Below are positions 15,148 through 24,049 of a stretch of DNA of 62,356 nt, piece after piece. This stretch comes from Streptosporangiales bacterium. GTDB taxonomy: Bacteria > Actinomycetota > Actinomycetes > Streptosporangiales > WHST01. The translations under genes were made by a program, and so were the position numbers. The notes below the pieces were generated by a model, which ran no database searches, was not told the DNA's origin, and saw only the letters and a program-made list of their open reading frames with translations. Within the stretch, counting starts at the first letter, position 1; each line of letters opens with the position of its first letter. The stretch covers positions 1 to 62,356 of the forward strand of contig WHST01000024.1 in assembly GCA_009379955.1 (NCBI GenBank), given 5' to 3'.

Positions 15148-16557
15148 ATGTCCAACGACGAGTCGGTGCACGCCCTCGGCCGCAGCCGCATCTTCACGCC
15201 CGAGGTCATCAACGACATCCACACGAAGGCCGAGCTCGGTCGGTACCGGATGCGCGGCTTCTCGATGTTCAAGCCGATCCCGCACTGGGACGAGCTGATG
15301 TTCCTGCCGGGCACGCTGACCAGGTTCGTCATCGAGGGGTACCGGGAGAAGTGCACCACCAAGACGGTGCTCGGCGCGCGGTTCGCCAAGAAGCCGCTCG
15401 AGCTCGACATCCCCGTCTACATCACGGGGATGAGCTTCGGCGCGCTGTCACTCGAGGCGAAGATGGCGCTGGCCAAGGGCGCCTCGATGGCCGGTACCGC
15501 GACGTGCTCCGGCGAGGGCGGGATGATCCCGCCGGAACGCGACCTGTCCACCAAGTGGTACTACCAGGTGATCCAGAGCCGGTACGGCTTCAACCCGCAC
15601 CACCTGATGCTGGCCGACGGCGTCGAGTTCTTCATCGGGCAGGGCTGCAAGGTCGGCCTCGGCGGGCACCTGATGGGCCAGAAGGTGACGGAGCAGGTCG
15701 CCGAGATGCGCTCATTGCCGGCCGGCATCGACCAGCGCAGCCCGGCACGTCATCCCGACTGGCTCGGCCCCGACGACCTGTCGCTCAAGGTGCAGGAGAT
15801 CCGCGAGGCCACCGACTACCAGGTGCCGATCCAGCTCAAGCTCGGCGCCGCACGCGTCTACGACGACGTGCGCATGGCCGCGAAGTGCGGGCCCGACATC
15901 ATCTACCTCGACGGGGCTGAAGGTGGAACCGGTGCGGGCCCGCACCTCGCCACGGAGGAGACCGGCGTGCCACTGATGTCGGCGATACCCGAGGCACGTC
16001 GCGCGCTCGAGGACGTCGGCCTCGCGGACGAGATCGACCTCGTCGTCGCGGGCGGGATACGTAACGGTGGCGACGTCGCGAAGTGCATCGCGCTCGGCGC
16101 GACCGCCGTCGCGATCGGGCACTCGTCGCTGATGGCGTTGAACTGCAACAAGGAGATCCCAGGCGTCACCGACTACGAGGGCACGATCGGGGTGCCGGCC
16201 GGCCAGTGCTACCACTGCCACACCGGACGCTGCCCCGTCGGCATCACGACCCAGGACCCCGAGCTGCGCAAGCGGCTGAAGGTCGACGAGGCCGCCGAGC
16301 GCGTCTACAACTTCCTGCACACGCTGACCCTCGAGGTGCAGATGCTGGCGCGCGCGTGCGGCAAGACGAACGTGCACAGCCTCGAGCCCGAGGACCTCTG
16401 CGCGCTCACCACGGAGGCGGCGGCGATGGCCAAGGTGCCGCTGGCCGGCACCAACTACGTGCCGGGCGTCACCGAGGAGCGCACGCTCGGCGAGATCAAG
16501 GCGCTGCTGGAGAAGCACGTGGCGAACGACGGCATGGGAGGCGGCCACGATGTCTGA
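15148..16557 (+). CDS. mgsC: N-methylglutamate synthase subunit C (FMN and Fe-S glutamate synthase-like)
   Basis: This 469-aa protein is the catalytic TIM-barrel subunit. LDGAEGGTGAGP and VVAGGIRNGGDVAKCIALGA form the FMN-binding part, and CYHCHTGRCPVGITTQDP carries the three cysteines of the 3Fe-4S cluster. It resembles the FMN-binding domain of glutamate synthase and here makes N-methylglutamate from released methylamine. The ATG at 15148 follows AGAGGGG. Its last 8 bp overlap the next gene. N-methylglutamate dehydrogenase (mgdABCD), needed to regenerate glutamate and release formaldehyde, is absent from the window. Confidence 0.87.
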   Translation: MSNDESVHALGRSRIFTPEVINDIHTKAELGRYRMRGFSMFKPIPHWDELMFLPGTLTRFVIEGYREKCTTKTVLGARFAKKPLELDIPVYITGMSFGALSLEAKMALAKGASMAGTATCSGEGGMIPPERDLSTKWYYQVIQSRYGFNPHHLMLADGVEFFIGQGCKVGLGGHLMGQKVTEQVAEMRSLPAGIDQRSPARHPDWLGPDDLSLKVQEIREATDYQVPIQLKLGAARVYDDVRMAAKCGPDIIYLDGAEGGTGAGPHLATEETGVPLMSAIPEARRALEDVGLADEIDLVVAGGIRNGGDVAKCIALGATAVAIGHSSLMALNCNKEIPGVTDYEGTIGVPAGQCYHCHTGRCPVGITTQDPELRKRLKVDEAAERVYNFLHTLTLEVQMLARACGKTNVHSLEPEDLCALTTEAAAMAKVPLAGTNYVPGVTEERTLGEIKALLEKHVANDGMGGGHDV

Positions 16558-17017
16558 CGTCTCTCCGAAGACCCAGTTCGACCTGGCCGACCGCCGGCTG
16601 TCCGGCACCAGCGGCATCGACACCGAGGAGCTCACCGGGCGGACGTTCCCCTACCAGTTCGACCAGAGCCTGGTCGACGACATCGACCTGGTCGCCGCGA
16701 CACCCGGCGAGGACCTGAACTGGCTCGAGGACATCCACCTGATGACCGAGGACGGCGTGCCCGCCGTCTTCGACCGCTACACCAACGCATTCCTCAAGAT
16801 CCACTTCGAGATCCCCGCCGGGCGCGAGGACGAGTACGCGCGCAAGGTGCTGATCAAGCACCTGCAGGAGGGCAACTCGTACGGCATCTGGCTCAAACAC
16901 CAGCACGCGAAGTTCCCCCAGCCCGAGCTCGGGTCGTGGCTGCAGGGGTCGGCGACGGTCGGCGAGGACTGGAGCCCACCCCGACTGGAGGGCTGGCAGC
17001 CACCGGTCGGGCACTGA
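16550..17017 (+). CDS. Uncharacterised protein coupled to mgsC (155 aa)
   Basis: A soluble acidic protein beginning MSDVSPKTQFDLADRRLSGT, with no signal peptide or membrane helix. The middle (FDRYTNAFLKIHFEIPAGRE, then ARKVLIKHLQEGNSYGIWLK) looks like an alpha/beta fold; the C-terminus is Trp- and Pro-rich. I do not recognise a family. It overlaps mgsC by 8 bp, so it is translated with the N-methylglutamate synthase subunits and before the permease. It could be an extra subunit, a folding factor or an allosteric regulator. It has no similarity that I can see to Dmm or Mgd subunits. Confidence 0.75.
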   Translation: MSDVSPKTQFDLADRRLSGTSGIDTEELTGRTFPYQFDQSLVDDIDLVAATPGEDLNWLEDIHLMTEDGVPAVFDRYTNAFLKIHFEIPAGREDEYARKVLIKHLQEGNSYGIWLKHQHAKFPQPELGSWLQGSATVGEDWSPPRLEGWQPPVGH

Positions 17018-17058
17018 CCGACACCACCAGCGGGGGTGAGAAATCTGGGGAGCCCGTC

Positions 17059-18657
17059 ATGACGGACAACACGGCGACTCCATCGACGGTCACGGGTACC
17101 GCCGACCACGGTCTGCAGCGCACGATCGGCTGGAAGGGCGCGTTCTGGATCGCCAGCGGCGTCCCGGCGCTCGTGCTGTTCTCCGTCGGCTCGATCGCCG
17201 CGACCATCGGCACGCCGTCCGTCCTGGTATGGACGGTGTCGGTGGTGCTCGGGCTGGTGCAGTGCCTCACCTACGCGGAGATCGCGGGCATGTACCCGCA
17301 GAAGTCCGGCGGCGCGTCCGTCTACGGGGCGATGGCGTGGCTGCCGTACTCGAAGTTCATCGCGCCGGTCTCCGTCTGGTGCAACTGGCTCGCCTGGTCA
17401 CCCGTGCTCACCATCGGCGCGAGCCTCGCCGCGGGGTACGTGCTCACCGCGCTGTTCCCCGCGGACGCCGCGATCAACACCTGGTCGCTCTCGCTCGTCG
17501 ACCTCGGGTTCCTGAAGGACGGCCTGGCGATCAGGCTGAACGCGCAGTTCGTCATCGCGGTGGCGTTCCTGCTGCTGGTGTTCGCGCTGCAGCACCACGG
17601 CATCCTGCGTGCGGCCCGGGTGCAGATGATCGTGGGCATCGCGGTGCTCGTCCCGCTCGTCGTCGTCGGCGTCGTACCGCTGCTCACCGGTGACGTCGTC
17701 AGCACGAGCTTCGCGCCGTTCGCGCCACTGAGCGGAGCGTGGGACCTGGACGGCTGGACGTTGTTCGCCGGCGGCCTGTTCCTCGCGGCGTGGTCGGCGT
17801 ACGCCTTCGAGACCGCGATCTGTTACACGCGCGAGCTGAAGGACCCTGGCCGCGACACGGTGAAGGCGATCGTCTCCGCCGGGCTGGTGTGCCTGTTGAT
17901 CTACACGTTGGTGCCGTTCAGCTTCCAGGGAGCCCTCGGCGTCGAGCGACTGCTGACCGACCCCATCGTGGCCGGCACGGGTGTGGCCTCCGCGATGGTC
18001 GACATGGTCGGCGGTGGGGCCGTGATCGGCAACCTGCTCACCGTGATGCTGATCCTGGCACTGCTGCTCACGATCATGACCACGATGGCCGGCTCGTCGC
18101 GCACCCTGTACCAGGGGTCGCTGGACGGCTGGCTGCCGAAGTACCTGGGCAAGGCGAACAAGCACGGCGCACCGACCCGCGCGATGTGGACCGACCTGGC
18201 GTTCAACCTGGTGCTGCTGCTGTTGAGCGACACGGTGTTCGTGCTCGCGGCGTCCACCGTCTGCTACATGATCTTCAACTTCCTCAACCTGAACGCCGGC
18301 TGGCTGCACCGCATCGACAACAGGGACGCGCACCGACCGTGGCGCGCACCGACCGCGCTCATCGCGATCGGCGGCATCCTCGGCTTCGGCAACGCGCTGC
18401 TGCTCGGCTGGGGCGCGGCGGTCTGGGGACCGGGTGCGCTGTGGACCGGCCTGGTGTTCGCGGCGCTGATCGTGCCGGTGTTCCTGTTCCGCCACTACGG
18501 CAGGGACAAGGGCACGTTCCCGCCGTCCATGTACGAGGGCCCGGAAGGCACCGCCGTAGCGCCGGTACGCCGCGCGGGCGTCCTCCCGTACCTGACGATC
18601 GCAGGCGGCATCACGATGGTGGTCGTCGGGCAGGTCCTCTCCCACCTCGCCGGCTGA
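17059..18657 (+). CDS. APC-superfamily amino acid/amine permease
   Basis: This 532-aa protein has about 12-14 transmembrane helices. The first helix region (GWKGAFWIASGVPALVLFSV) and EIAGMYPQKSGGASVYGAMA carry the APC consensus, and SAYAFETAICYTRELKDPGR is the conserved loop of this superfamily. As the last gene of the gmaS-mgs run it is a likely importer of mono- or dimethylamine, or exporter/importer of N-methylglutamate. The ATG at 17059 lies 41 bp after the preceding stop; the nearest purine stretch (GGGGAG) is about nine bases upstream. It converges with the amidohydrolase gene 4 bp away. Confidence 0.82.
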   Translation: MTDNTATPSTVTGTADHGLQRTIGWKGAFWIASGVPALVLFSVGSIAATIGTPSVLVWTVSVVLGLVQCLTYAEIAGMYPQKSGGASVYGAMAWLPYSKFIAPVSVWCNWLAWSPVLTIGASLAAGYVLTALFPADAAINTWSLSLVDLGFLKDGLAIRLNAQFVIAVAFLLLVFALQHHGILRAARVQMIVGIAVLVPLVVVGVVPLLTGDVVSTSFAPFAPLSGAWDLDGWTLFAGGLFLAAWSAYAFETAICYTRELKDPGRDTVKAIVSAGLVCLLIYTLVPFSFQGALGVERLLTDPIVAGTGVASAMVDMVGGGAVIGNLLTVMLILALLLTIMTTMAGSSRTLYQGSLDGWLPKYLGKANKHGAPTRAMWTDLAFNLVLLLLSDTVFVLAASTVCYMIFNFLNLNAGWLHRIDNRDAHRPWRAPTALIAIGGILGFGNALLLGWGAAVWGPGALWTGLVFAALIVPVFLFRHYGRDKGTFPPSMYEGPEGTAVAPVRRAGVLPYLTIAGGITMVVVGQVLSHLAG

Positions 18658-18661
18658 CCGT

Positions 18662-19495
18662 TCAGGTCAGGCCCAACGCAGAACGCGGGTCACCGTCGAC
18701 GAGCCAGTCGAGGGTCTCGGGACGAATCGCGGGGAAGCCCGGCGGCTGGACGCTCGCGATCTCCCGCAGGCCTTCGACCGCCTCGGTCGGGGTCCACAGC
18801 GGGAAGTCGGAGCCGAACAGCAGCTTGTCCACGACGTCCCACTCCTGAGCTCTCACGAGTGCGTGGTAACCGTCGAACGGTCGGGCCCAGGCCGCCGAGA
18901 CGTCGGTGAAGACCCTGCGGTTCTTTCGGCAGACCACCATGGTCTCGCGCTGCCAAGGGTGACCCATGTGTGCCATCACCTGGGTGAGGTCCGGGTGCCG
19001 TCGAGCGACCTCGTCGACCACGAGTGGCTGGCTGACGGCCAGCTCGCCGGCCGGACTGGGCGTCGCGCCCATGTGCCAGAGAACGACCATCCCCTCGTCG
19101 GCTGCGGCTCGGTAGAACGGATCGAAGCGCTCGTCCCTGGGATCGAACCGCGCCAGGACCGGGTACAGCTTGATCCCGCGCAGACCACGAGCCACGCCGT
19201 CGGCGAACTGTTCGCGCACGTCCTGGTCGGTCGGGTCGAGTGCCATGAAACCGATGGTCTCGGTCGTCGTCTCGGCGCAGAACCATTCGACGTACTCGTT
19301 CGGTGTCGCGACGCCCACGGCCGTCGCCCGTAGACCGAACACCGCGGCAACGGTCACCCCACCGGCGGCCATCGCCTTGTCGTACTCACCGGGGGTGAAG
19401 CTGTCGGCGGCACGGCCGTAGACCGGTCTCCAGTGGTCGTCCCACTCCGGGCCCCAGTGCTGCGGCTGCTGGCAGTGCGTATGGATGTCGAACAC
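18662..19495 (-). CDS. Amidohydrolase-2 family metal-dependent hydrolase/decarboxylase
   Basis: This 277-aa protein opens VFDIHTHCQQPQHW, the metal-binding HxH at the end of the first strand. It has ALDPTDQDVREQF, GIKLYPV, LWHMGATPSP, QVMAHMGHPW and KLLFGSDFPLWTPTEA, which is the typical progression of ACMSD/amidohydrolase_2 TIM barrels. Members hydrolyse C-N or C-O bonds or decarboxylate aromatic acids. The GTG at 19495 is chosen because the conserved fold starts there; the frame continues upstream without protein-like sequence. It is the last gene of the eleven-gene operon, 11 bp after the IclR regulator. Confidence 0.8.
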   Translation of the reverse strand: MFDIHTHCQQPQHWGPEWDDHWRPVYGRAADSFTPGEYDKAMAAGGVTVAAVFGLRATAVGVATPNEYVEWFCAETTTETIGFMALDPTDQDVREQFADGVARGLRGIKLYPVLARFDPRDERFDPFYRAAADEGMVVLWHMGATPSPAGELAVSQPLVVDEVARRHPDLTQVMAHMGHPWQRETMVVCRKNRRVFTDVSAAWARPFDGYHALVRAQEWDVVDKLLFGSDFPLWTPTEAVEGLREIASVQPPGFPAIRPETLDWLVDGDPRSALGLT

Positions 19496-19506
19496 GCGAC
19501 AAGGTC

Positions 19507-20391
19507 CTATCGCTCGTGTACTGCCGGCTGGAGGGACCGACGAGCGACGCGCAGGGCGGCCACGGTGTCCGGGTCGTCGGCCAGCTCGGCAGCGGTCTCG
19601 GTGAGCCGGTCGACGTACGACTGTCGCCGGTCGGGGCCGAACTCGCCCGAGGCACCGGACACGCTCACCGCTGCGAGACACTCGCCGTCGACCGTGACCG
19701 GAACGGCCACGCAGCGGAGCCCGTGGCTGCGCTCGTCGTCGTCGAAGGCATGGCCGCGTCGCCGGGTGCGTCGCAGCTCGCGGACGAACTCGTCGTATCC
19801 GGTGATCGTGTGTTCGGTGAAGGGGACGAACGGTTCGGGCGGCAGGTGCACGGCGAGCTCGTCCGGGTTCGCATGAGCGAGCAGCACCTTGCCCAGGCCC
19901 GTGCAGTACGCGTGGTCGCGCATGCCGACGGCGGCCTGGAACCGGATGGGACGATCGGGCTCGTGCACGCACACGTGGATGACCTGTGTCCCGTCGAGCA
20001 TCCCGAGGTTGGCGGTCTGGCCGGTCCGTTCTGCCAACGGCGCCAGGTAGGGGTCCGCCACGACCGACAGGTCGAGAGCCGCGAGGTAGGCGTCGGACAG
20101 CTGCAGGACCTTGTGTCCCAGTCGATACGACGGTCGCGCATCCACCCGGACCACGTAGTCCATCTCGTCGAGCACACTGAGCAACCGCACGAGAGTGCTC
20201 TTCGGTAGCCCGGTGGCGTCGACGAAGTCGTTGAGGGTCCGTGGCTCCTGGCTGCCGGCCAACGACTCCATCAGAGCGAGCCCACGGGCCAGTGCATTCG
20301 AGTGGTAGGTGGCCGACTCCGGGCCGCCCTCGAGCACTCGAGCCGCGCTCGAGACAGCGCTCTTACGCCTCGAACTAGGTACGCTCGGCAA
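19507..20391 (-). CDS. IclR-family transcriptional regulator
   Basis: This 294-aa regulator has a winged helix (YHSNALARGLALMESL to about residue 95, with FVDATGLPKSTLVRLLSVL as recognition helix) and an IclR effector domain (GMRDHAYCTGLGKVLLAHA, PFTEHTITGYDEFVRELRRT, GLRCVAVPVTVDGECLAAVS). The unusual TTG start at 20391 is favoured because AGGAGG lies a few bases upstream; GTG 20337 would give 276 aa. The 5' end overlaps the ferredoxin reductase gene by 17 bp, so it belongs to the operon it probably controls. The matching site may be the inverted ACATGGAACA pair upstream of the operon. Confidence 0.85.
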   Translation of the reverse strand: MPSVPSSRRKSAVSSAARVLEGGPESATYHSNALARGLALMESLAGSQEPRTLNDFVDATGLPKSTLVRLLSVLDEMDYVVRVDARPSYRLGHKVLQLSDAYLAALDLSVVADPYLAPLAERTGQTANLGMLDGTQVIHVCVHEPDRPIRFQAAVGMRDHAYCTGLGKVLLAHANPDELAVHLPPEPFVPFTEHTITGYDEFVRELRRTRRRGHAFDDDERSHGLRCVAVPVTVDGECLAAVSVSGASGEFGPDRRQSYVDRLTETAAELADDPDTVAALRVARRSLQPAVHER

Positions 20392-21577
20392 CGCAAACCT
20401 CCTGCCATGGAACCTGACCGGCGACCAGGCTACGTGCTCGAAGAAGCTCTCGCGGAGCACGCCATCCGAGCGCGCCCACCACGCGCCCGCCGCTACCGTA
20501 GAGAGCGACGAACGTGTCCTCGTTCGGGTCGCCATGGATCACTGCGAACTCGGTGGCGGCGGTCACACTCCCGTACACCTGGATCTTGACCCCGAACTGG
20601 TCGCTCCAGAAATAGGGCACGGGCAGGTACGGCTCGTCCGCACCGAGCATGTTGCGAGCCGCGGTGATCGCCTGCTCGGTGGCGTTCGTGCGGTGCTCGA
20701 CACGCAGACGGGCTCCGCTCCCCCGGTGAGTCCAGCTGGCGACGTCGCCGGCGGCATGGACTCCGGGTGCCGCCTGACACCTGGGATCGCAGACGACGCC
20801 GTCATCGATGCGCAGGCCACTGTGCCCGAGCCACTGCGTCGCCGGGGTCGCACCGATGGCTATCAGGATGCAGCCGGTCCGCACGACGGTGCCGTCGGTG
20901 AGCACCGCGTCGACGCCGCCGCCGTCTCGGGGCAGGCAGTGCCGGAGCGCGGTCTCCGTCCTGACATCCACCCCACGCTCGGTGTGCAGCCGGTGCAGAC
21001 GCTCCGCGACGACACGACCGAGTTGTCGACGCATCGGAGCCCGCTCGGCGTCGACCATCGTCACCTGCCTGCCGAGCACGGTGAGCGTGGCGGCCACCTC
21101 GGTTCCGAGGAAACCTGCCCCGACGACGAGCACCGGATCGGCGGTCAGAGCCGCGGCCCGGAAGGCGAGGGCGTCGTCCAGCGTTCGCAACACGTGTACG
21201 CCGGGGGATCCGGCCATGGCCGGGATCTCACGGGGTCGCACGCCTGTCGCGATCAGCAGCGCGTCGTACTCGAGCCGGCTCGCGTCGTCGAGCGTCACCG
21301 TCCGGTCGCGCACGTCGAGGCCGACGGCCGACCTCCCCAGGCGCATGCTCAGGTCGAGCTCCTCGTAGCTCGCCTCGGGTCTCAGCTCGGTCCGCGACGG
21401 CGCCCACGTGCCCGAGAGAACCTGCTTGGACAGGGGCGGACGATCATAGGGTGCTCGTCTCTCGGCGCCCACGAGAGTGATCTCTCCGTCGAACGCTTCT
21501 GCCCGCAGCGTCTCCACGGCGGTGAGACCGGCCGCCGACGCACCCACGACCACGATGCGTCGAGGTGCGACCGTCAC
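20375..21577 (-). CDS. Ferredoxin reductase (FAD/NAD(P)H), P450 partner
   Basis: This 400-aa protein has two nucleotide folds: IVVVGASAAGLTAVETL for FAD, and PVLVVGAGFLGTEVAATL for NAD(P)H. It ends with the reductase C-terminal domain (FWSDQFGVKIQVYG). PYDRPPLSKQVLSG and CDPRCQAAPGVHAAGDV are typical of putidaredoxin/rhodocoxin reductases. It passes electrons to the adjacent ferredoxin for the P450. The GTG at 21577 overlaps the ferredoxin stop (GTGA), and its 3' end overlaps the IclR start. Confidence 0.88.
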   Translation of the reverse strand: MTVAPRRIVVVGASAAGLTAVETLRAEAFDGEITLVGAERRAPYDRPPLSKQVLSGTWAPSRTELRPEASYEELDLSMRLGRSAVGLDVRDRTVTLDDASRLEYDALLIATGVRPREIPAMAGSPGVHVLRTLDDALAFRAAALTADPVLVVGAGFLGTEVAATLTVLGRQVTMVDAERAPMRRQLGRVVAERLHRLHTERGVDVRTETALRHCLPRDGGGVDAVLTDGTVVRTGCILIAIGATPATQWLGHSGLRIDDGVVCDPRCQAAPGVHAAGDVASWTHRGSGARLRVEHRTNATEQAITAARNMLGADEPYLPVPYFWSDQFGVKIQVYGSVTAATEFAVIHGDPNEDTFVALYGSGGRVVGALGWRAPRELLRARSLVAGQVPWQEVCVAERT

Positions 21578-21768
21578 GCGTCGTCCACGGTGATCGCCCG
21601 GGCAGGACACAGTCGGGCCGCCAACCTGACCGCGTCGGCCTGGTCCTGGCCGGGAGCGCTCTGCAGGACCAGGACCAGACCGTCGTCGTCCTGGTCGAAC
21701 ACGTCGGAGGCGGCGAGGACACACTGACCACCGCCGACGCAGGCATCGACATCCACGCTGACCTTCAT
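21574..21768 (-). CDS. 3Fe-4S type ferredoxin, P450 redox partner
   Basis: This 64-aa protein has cysteines at 10, 16 and 54 (CVGGGQC and LCP) and lacks the fourth cysteine of a 4Fe-4S site, as in the small ferredoxins encoded beside actinobacterial P450 genes. It starts MKVSVDVDACVGGGQC. It overlaps the P450 stop by 4 bp on one side and the reductase start by 4 bp on the other, giving a complete electron-transfer cassette. Confidence 0.92.
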   Translation of the reverse strand: MKVSVDVDACVGGGQCVLAASDVFDQDDDGLVLVLQSAPGQDQADAVRLAARLCPARAITVDDA

Positions 21769-23012
21769 GCCCGGACTCCTTGTCGGTCGCCGTCCACGGG
21801 CGGGTCCCACGTGATCGGCAGCTCCACGAGGCTGAGGAACGCGTACTCCTTGACGGTGAGCTGACCGGTCTCGACCGCCAGACGCAGGGTGGGGATGCGC
21901 CGGAACAATGTCTCGAAGACCACCTGGAGCTCGATCCGTGCCAGTGACTGACCGAGGCACTGATGCACGCCGTAACCGAACGCGACATGGTGCCGCGCCT
22001 CCCGGTGGATGTCGAACGCGTCAGGGTCGGGAAAGGCGGCTCCGTCGCGGTTGGCGCCCGCGATCACCGGGATCACACCGTCGCCTGCCGCGATGACCTC
22101 TCCCGCGATCTCGATGGCGTCGGTGGCGACCCGGGTCGGCGAGATGTGGAACACGCTGATGTAGCGCAGCAGCTCCTCGACCGCCTGCGGCACGAGCGTG
22201 GGATCTGTCCGCAGCTGGGCGAGCTGCTCGGGATTGCTCAGCAGGGTGAGGACGCCGAGGCCGATCATGTTCGTGGTTGTCTCGTGGCCCGCCGTGATGA
22301 GGAGCCGGATCGCCGCGATCAGCTCGTCGCGCTCGATCGTCCCGGCCGCGAGCTGTTCCTGCACCAGCACGCTGACGAGCCCGTCGTCGGGCTGACGTTG
22401 CTTGACGGCGATGAGCCGGTCGACGTAGTCGAGCATCTGGTCGGTGGCACGCCGGACGGCCTCGGGAGACGTGCCCAAGGTGTTGCGCTCGTTGTCGAGC
22501 CGCTGGAAGAAGAACCGCTCCTCCACCGGGATGCCGAGTACGCGGCAGATCGTCCGGGCAGGCACCTCACGCGCCAACAGCTCCACGAGATCCACCGGTG
22601 GGCCGAGGTTCGCGATGCCCGTGACGAGGTCGTCCACGATCTCCTGCACGATCGGCCGGAGGGTCTCGATTCGCTTGATGGCGAAGTAGCGCGTGAAGAC
22701 GCGACGCAGCCTGCCGTGCTCGGGCGGGTCCATCATGATGAAGGTCCGGCCCGACGTCTCCAGCGCCGCACGCCCCGGACTCGGATAGGGGAAGTCCTCG
22801 TTGGTCCGGTCGGCGCTGATCCGCGGATCGCTCAGCAACGAGCGCGCCTCCTCGTAACCGGTCACGAGCCAGGCCACCCGACCGTCCCAGAGCCTGACCC
22901 TTGCCAGCCCCCCGGCGTCTCGTACCCGCCGATATCCCGACGGGGGATCGAGCGGCGACTCCCTCGTCATCGGGAAGTCAGGAAGCATGGGAACGGGGTC
23001 GTCGATCCTCAC
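21765..23012 (-). CDS. Cytochrome P450 monooxygenase
   Basis: This 415-aa soluble bacterial P450 shows the oxygen-binding I-helix AGHETTTN, the K-helix ELLR (ExxR), and the heme loop FGYGVHQCLG with the axial Cys at residue 352. The meander and the PERF-like DPDAFDIHR are in place, so it should be active. The family (CYP number) cannot be given without a search. Its gene sits between the ABC transporter and the ferredoxin, overlapping both by 4 bp. This implies that the imported compound is hydroxylated or dealkylated here. Confidence 0.92.
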   Translation of the reverse strand: MRIDDPVPMLPDFPMTRESPLDPPSGYRRVRDAGGLARVRLWDGRVAWLVTGYEEARSLLSDPRISADRTNEDFPYPSPGRAALETSGRTFIMMDPPEHGRLRRVFTRYFAIKRIETLRPIVQEIVDDLVTGIANLGPPVDLVELLAREVPARTICRVLGIPVEERFFFQRLDNERNTLGTSPEAVRRATDQMLDYVDRLIAVKQRQPDDGLVSVLVQEQLAAGTIERDELIAAIRLLITAGHETTTNMIGLGVLTLLSNPEQLAQLRTDPTLVPQAVEELLRYISVFHISPTRVATDAIEIAGEVIAAGDGVIPVIAGANRDGAAFPDPDAFDIHREARHHVAFGYGVHQCLGQSLARIELQVVFETLFRRIPTLRLAVETGQLTVKEYAFLSLVELPITWDPPVDGDRQGVRA

Positions 23013-24049
23013 CGAGGTCCCTCACCTTCGTCGAGCGGCTGATGTGCGGACGACGAGACGTTCGTCGTCGACGAGGTCAGCGGGGCCGCGTAGTGACACG
23101 CACTCGGGTGACGTGCCTCGCCACGTACGCTCAGCGCCGGGTCCTCGTCGGCGCAACGCTCGTCGGCCTTCCAGCAGCGCGTGCGGAAGTGGCAGCCCGA
23201 CGGCAGGTCGTACGGCGTGGGCAGTTCGCCCTGGACCCGGATGCGCGCCTGCTGCCCGCGCAGCCGTGGATCGGAGACGGGTACAGCCGAGAAGAGCGCC
23301 TGCGTGTACGGGTGGTTCGCGTACCGGTAGATCTCGTCACGGGACCCTGACTCGACGATCCGGCCGAGATACATGACCGCCACCTGGTCGCAGATGTGGT
23401 GCACCACGGACAGGTCGTGAGCGATGAGCAGGTAGGCGACACCGAGTTCTCGTTGCAGCCTGGCGAGCAGGTTGATGATCTGCGCCTGGATGGAGACGTC
23501 GAGCGCCGAGACCGGCTCGTCCAGGATCAGGAGGCTCGGGTCGAGCATCAGCGCCCGGGCGATCACGATGCGCTGGCGCTGACCGCCGGAGAACTCGTGC
23601 GGGAACCTGTTCAGGTGGTCGGGGCTGAGGCCGACGAGCTCGAGCATCTCCTGCACGCGCACGTTCGACGCTCGACCTTCGTAGCACCCCTGCGCCCGCA
23701 GCGGTTCGGTCAGCAGCTGCCTGACGGTGCTGCGGGGGTTCAGCGACGCGTACGGATCCTGGAAGACGAACTGCACCTGCCGGCGAATCGGGCGCAGTCG
23801 TCGAGAGTCGTAGCGGGTGATGTCCTCCCCGCGGAAGCTCACCGTTCCCGACGTGGGCTCGATCAGCCGAGCCGCCGTCCGGCCGACGGTCGACTTGCCA
23901 CAGCCCGACTCCCCCACGAGTCCGAAGGTCTCACCCGCCCGCAGGGTCAGCGAGACGCCGTCCACCGCCTTGACGATAGAGCCGGACCTTCCGGCGGCCG
24001 GACGGAAGTGCTTGACCAGGTTGTCGACACGGAGCACGACCTCAGACAT
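23009..24049 (-). CDS. Peptide-type ABC transporter ATPase (OppF/DppF-like)
   Basis: This 346-aa ATPase has Walker A GLVGESGCGKST, Q-loop, signature SGGQRQRIVIARAL and Walker B LLILDEPVSALDVSIQ. The C-terminal oligopeptide-transporter extension carries cysteines near PSGCHFRTRC. It is paired with the OppD-like gene, which it overlaps by 8 bp. It energises the import complex at the membrane. The frame overlaps the P450 start by 4 bp. Confidence 0.9.
   Translation of the reverse strand: MSEVVLRVDNLVKHFRPAAGRSGSIVKAVDGVSLTLRAGETFGLVGESGCGKSTVGRTAARLIEPTSGTVSFRGEDITRYDSRRLRPIRRQVQFVFQDPYASLNPRSTVRQLLTEPLRAQGCYEGRASNVRVQEMLELVGLSPDHLNRFPHEFSGGQRQRIVIARALMLDPSLLILDEPVSALDVSIQAQIINLLARLQRELGVAYLLIAHDLSVVHHICDQVAVMYLGRIVESGSRDEIYRYANHPYTQALFSAVPVSDPRLRGQQARIRVQGELPTPYDLPSGCHFRTRCWKADERCADEDPALSVRGEARHPSACHYAAPLTSSTTNVSSSAHQPLDEGEGPR

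Noticed and set aside
21765-23012. The P450 as a substitute dimethylamine monooxygenase
   Set aside because: It belongs to a tightly coupled operon with a peptide-type importer and its own regulator; nothing links it to the amine island beyond proximity.
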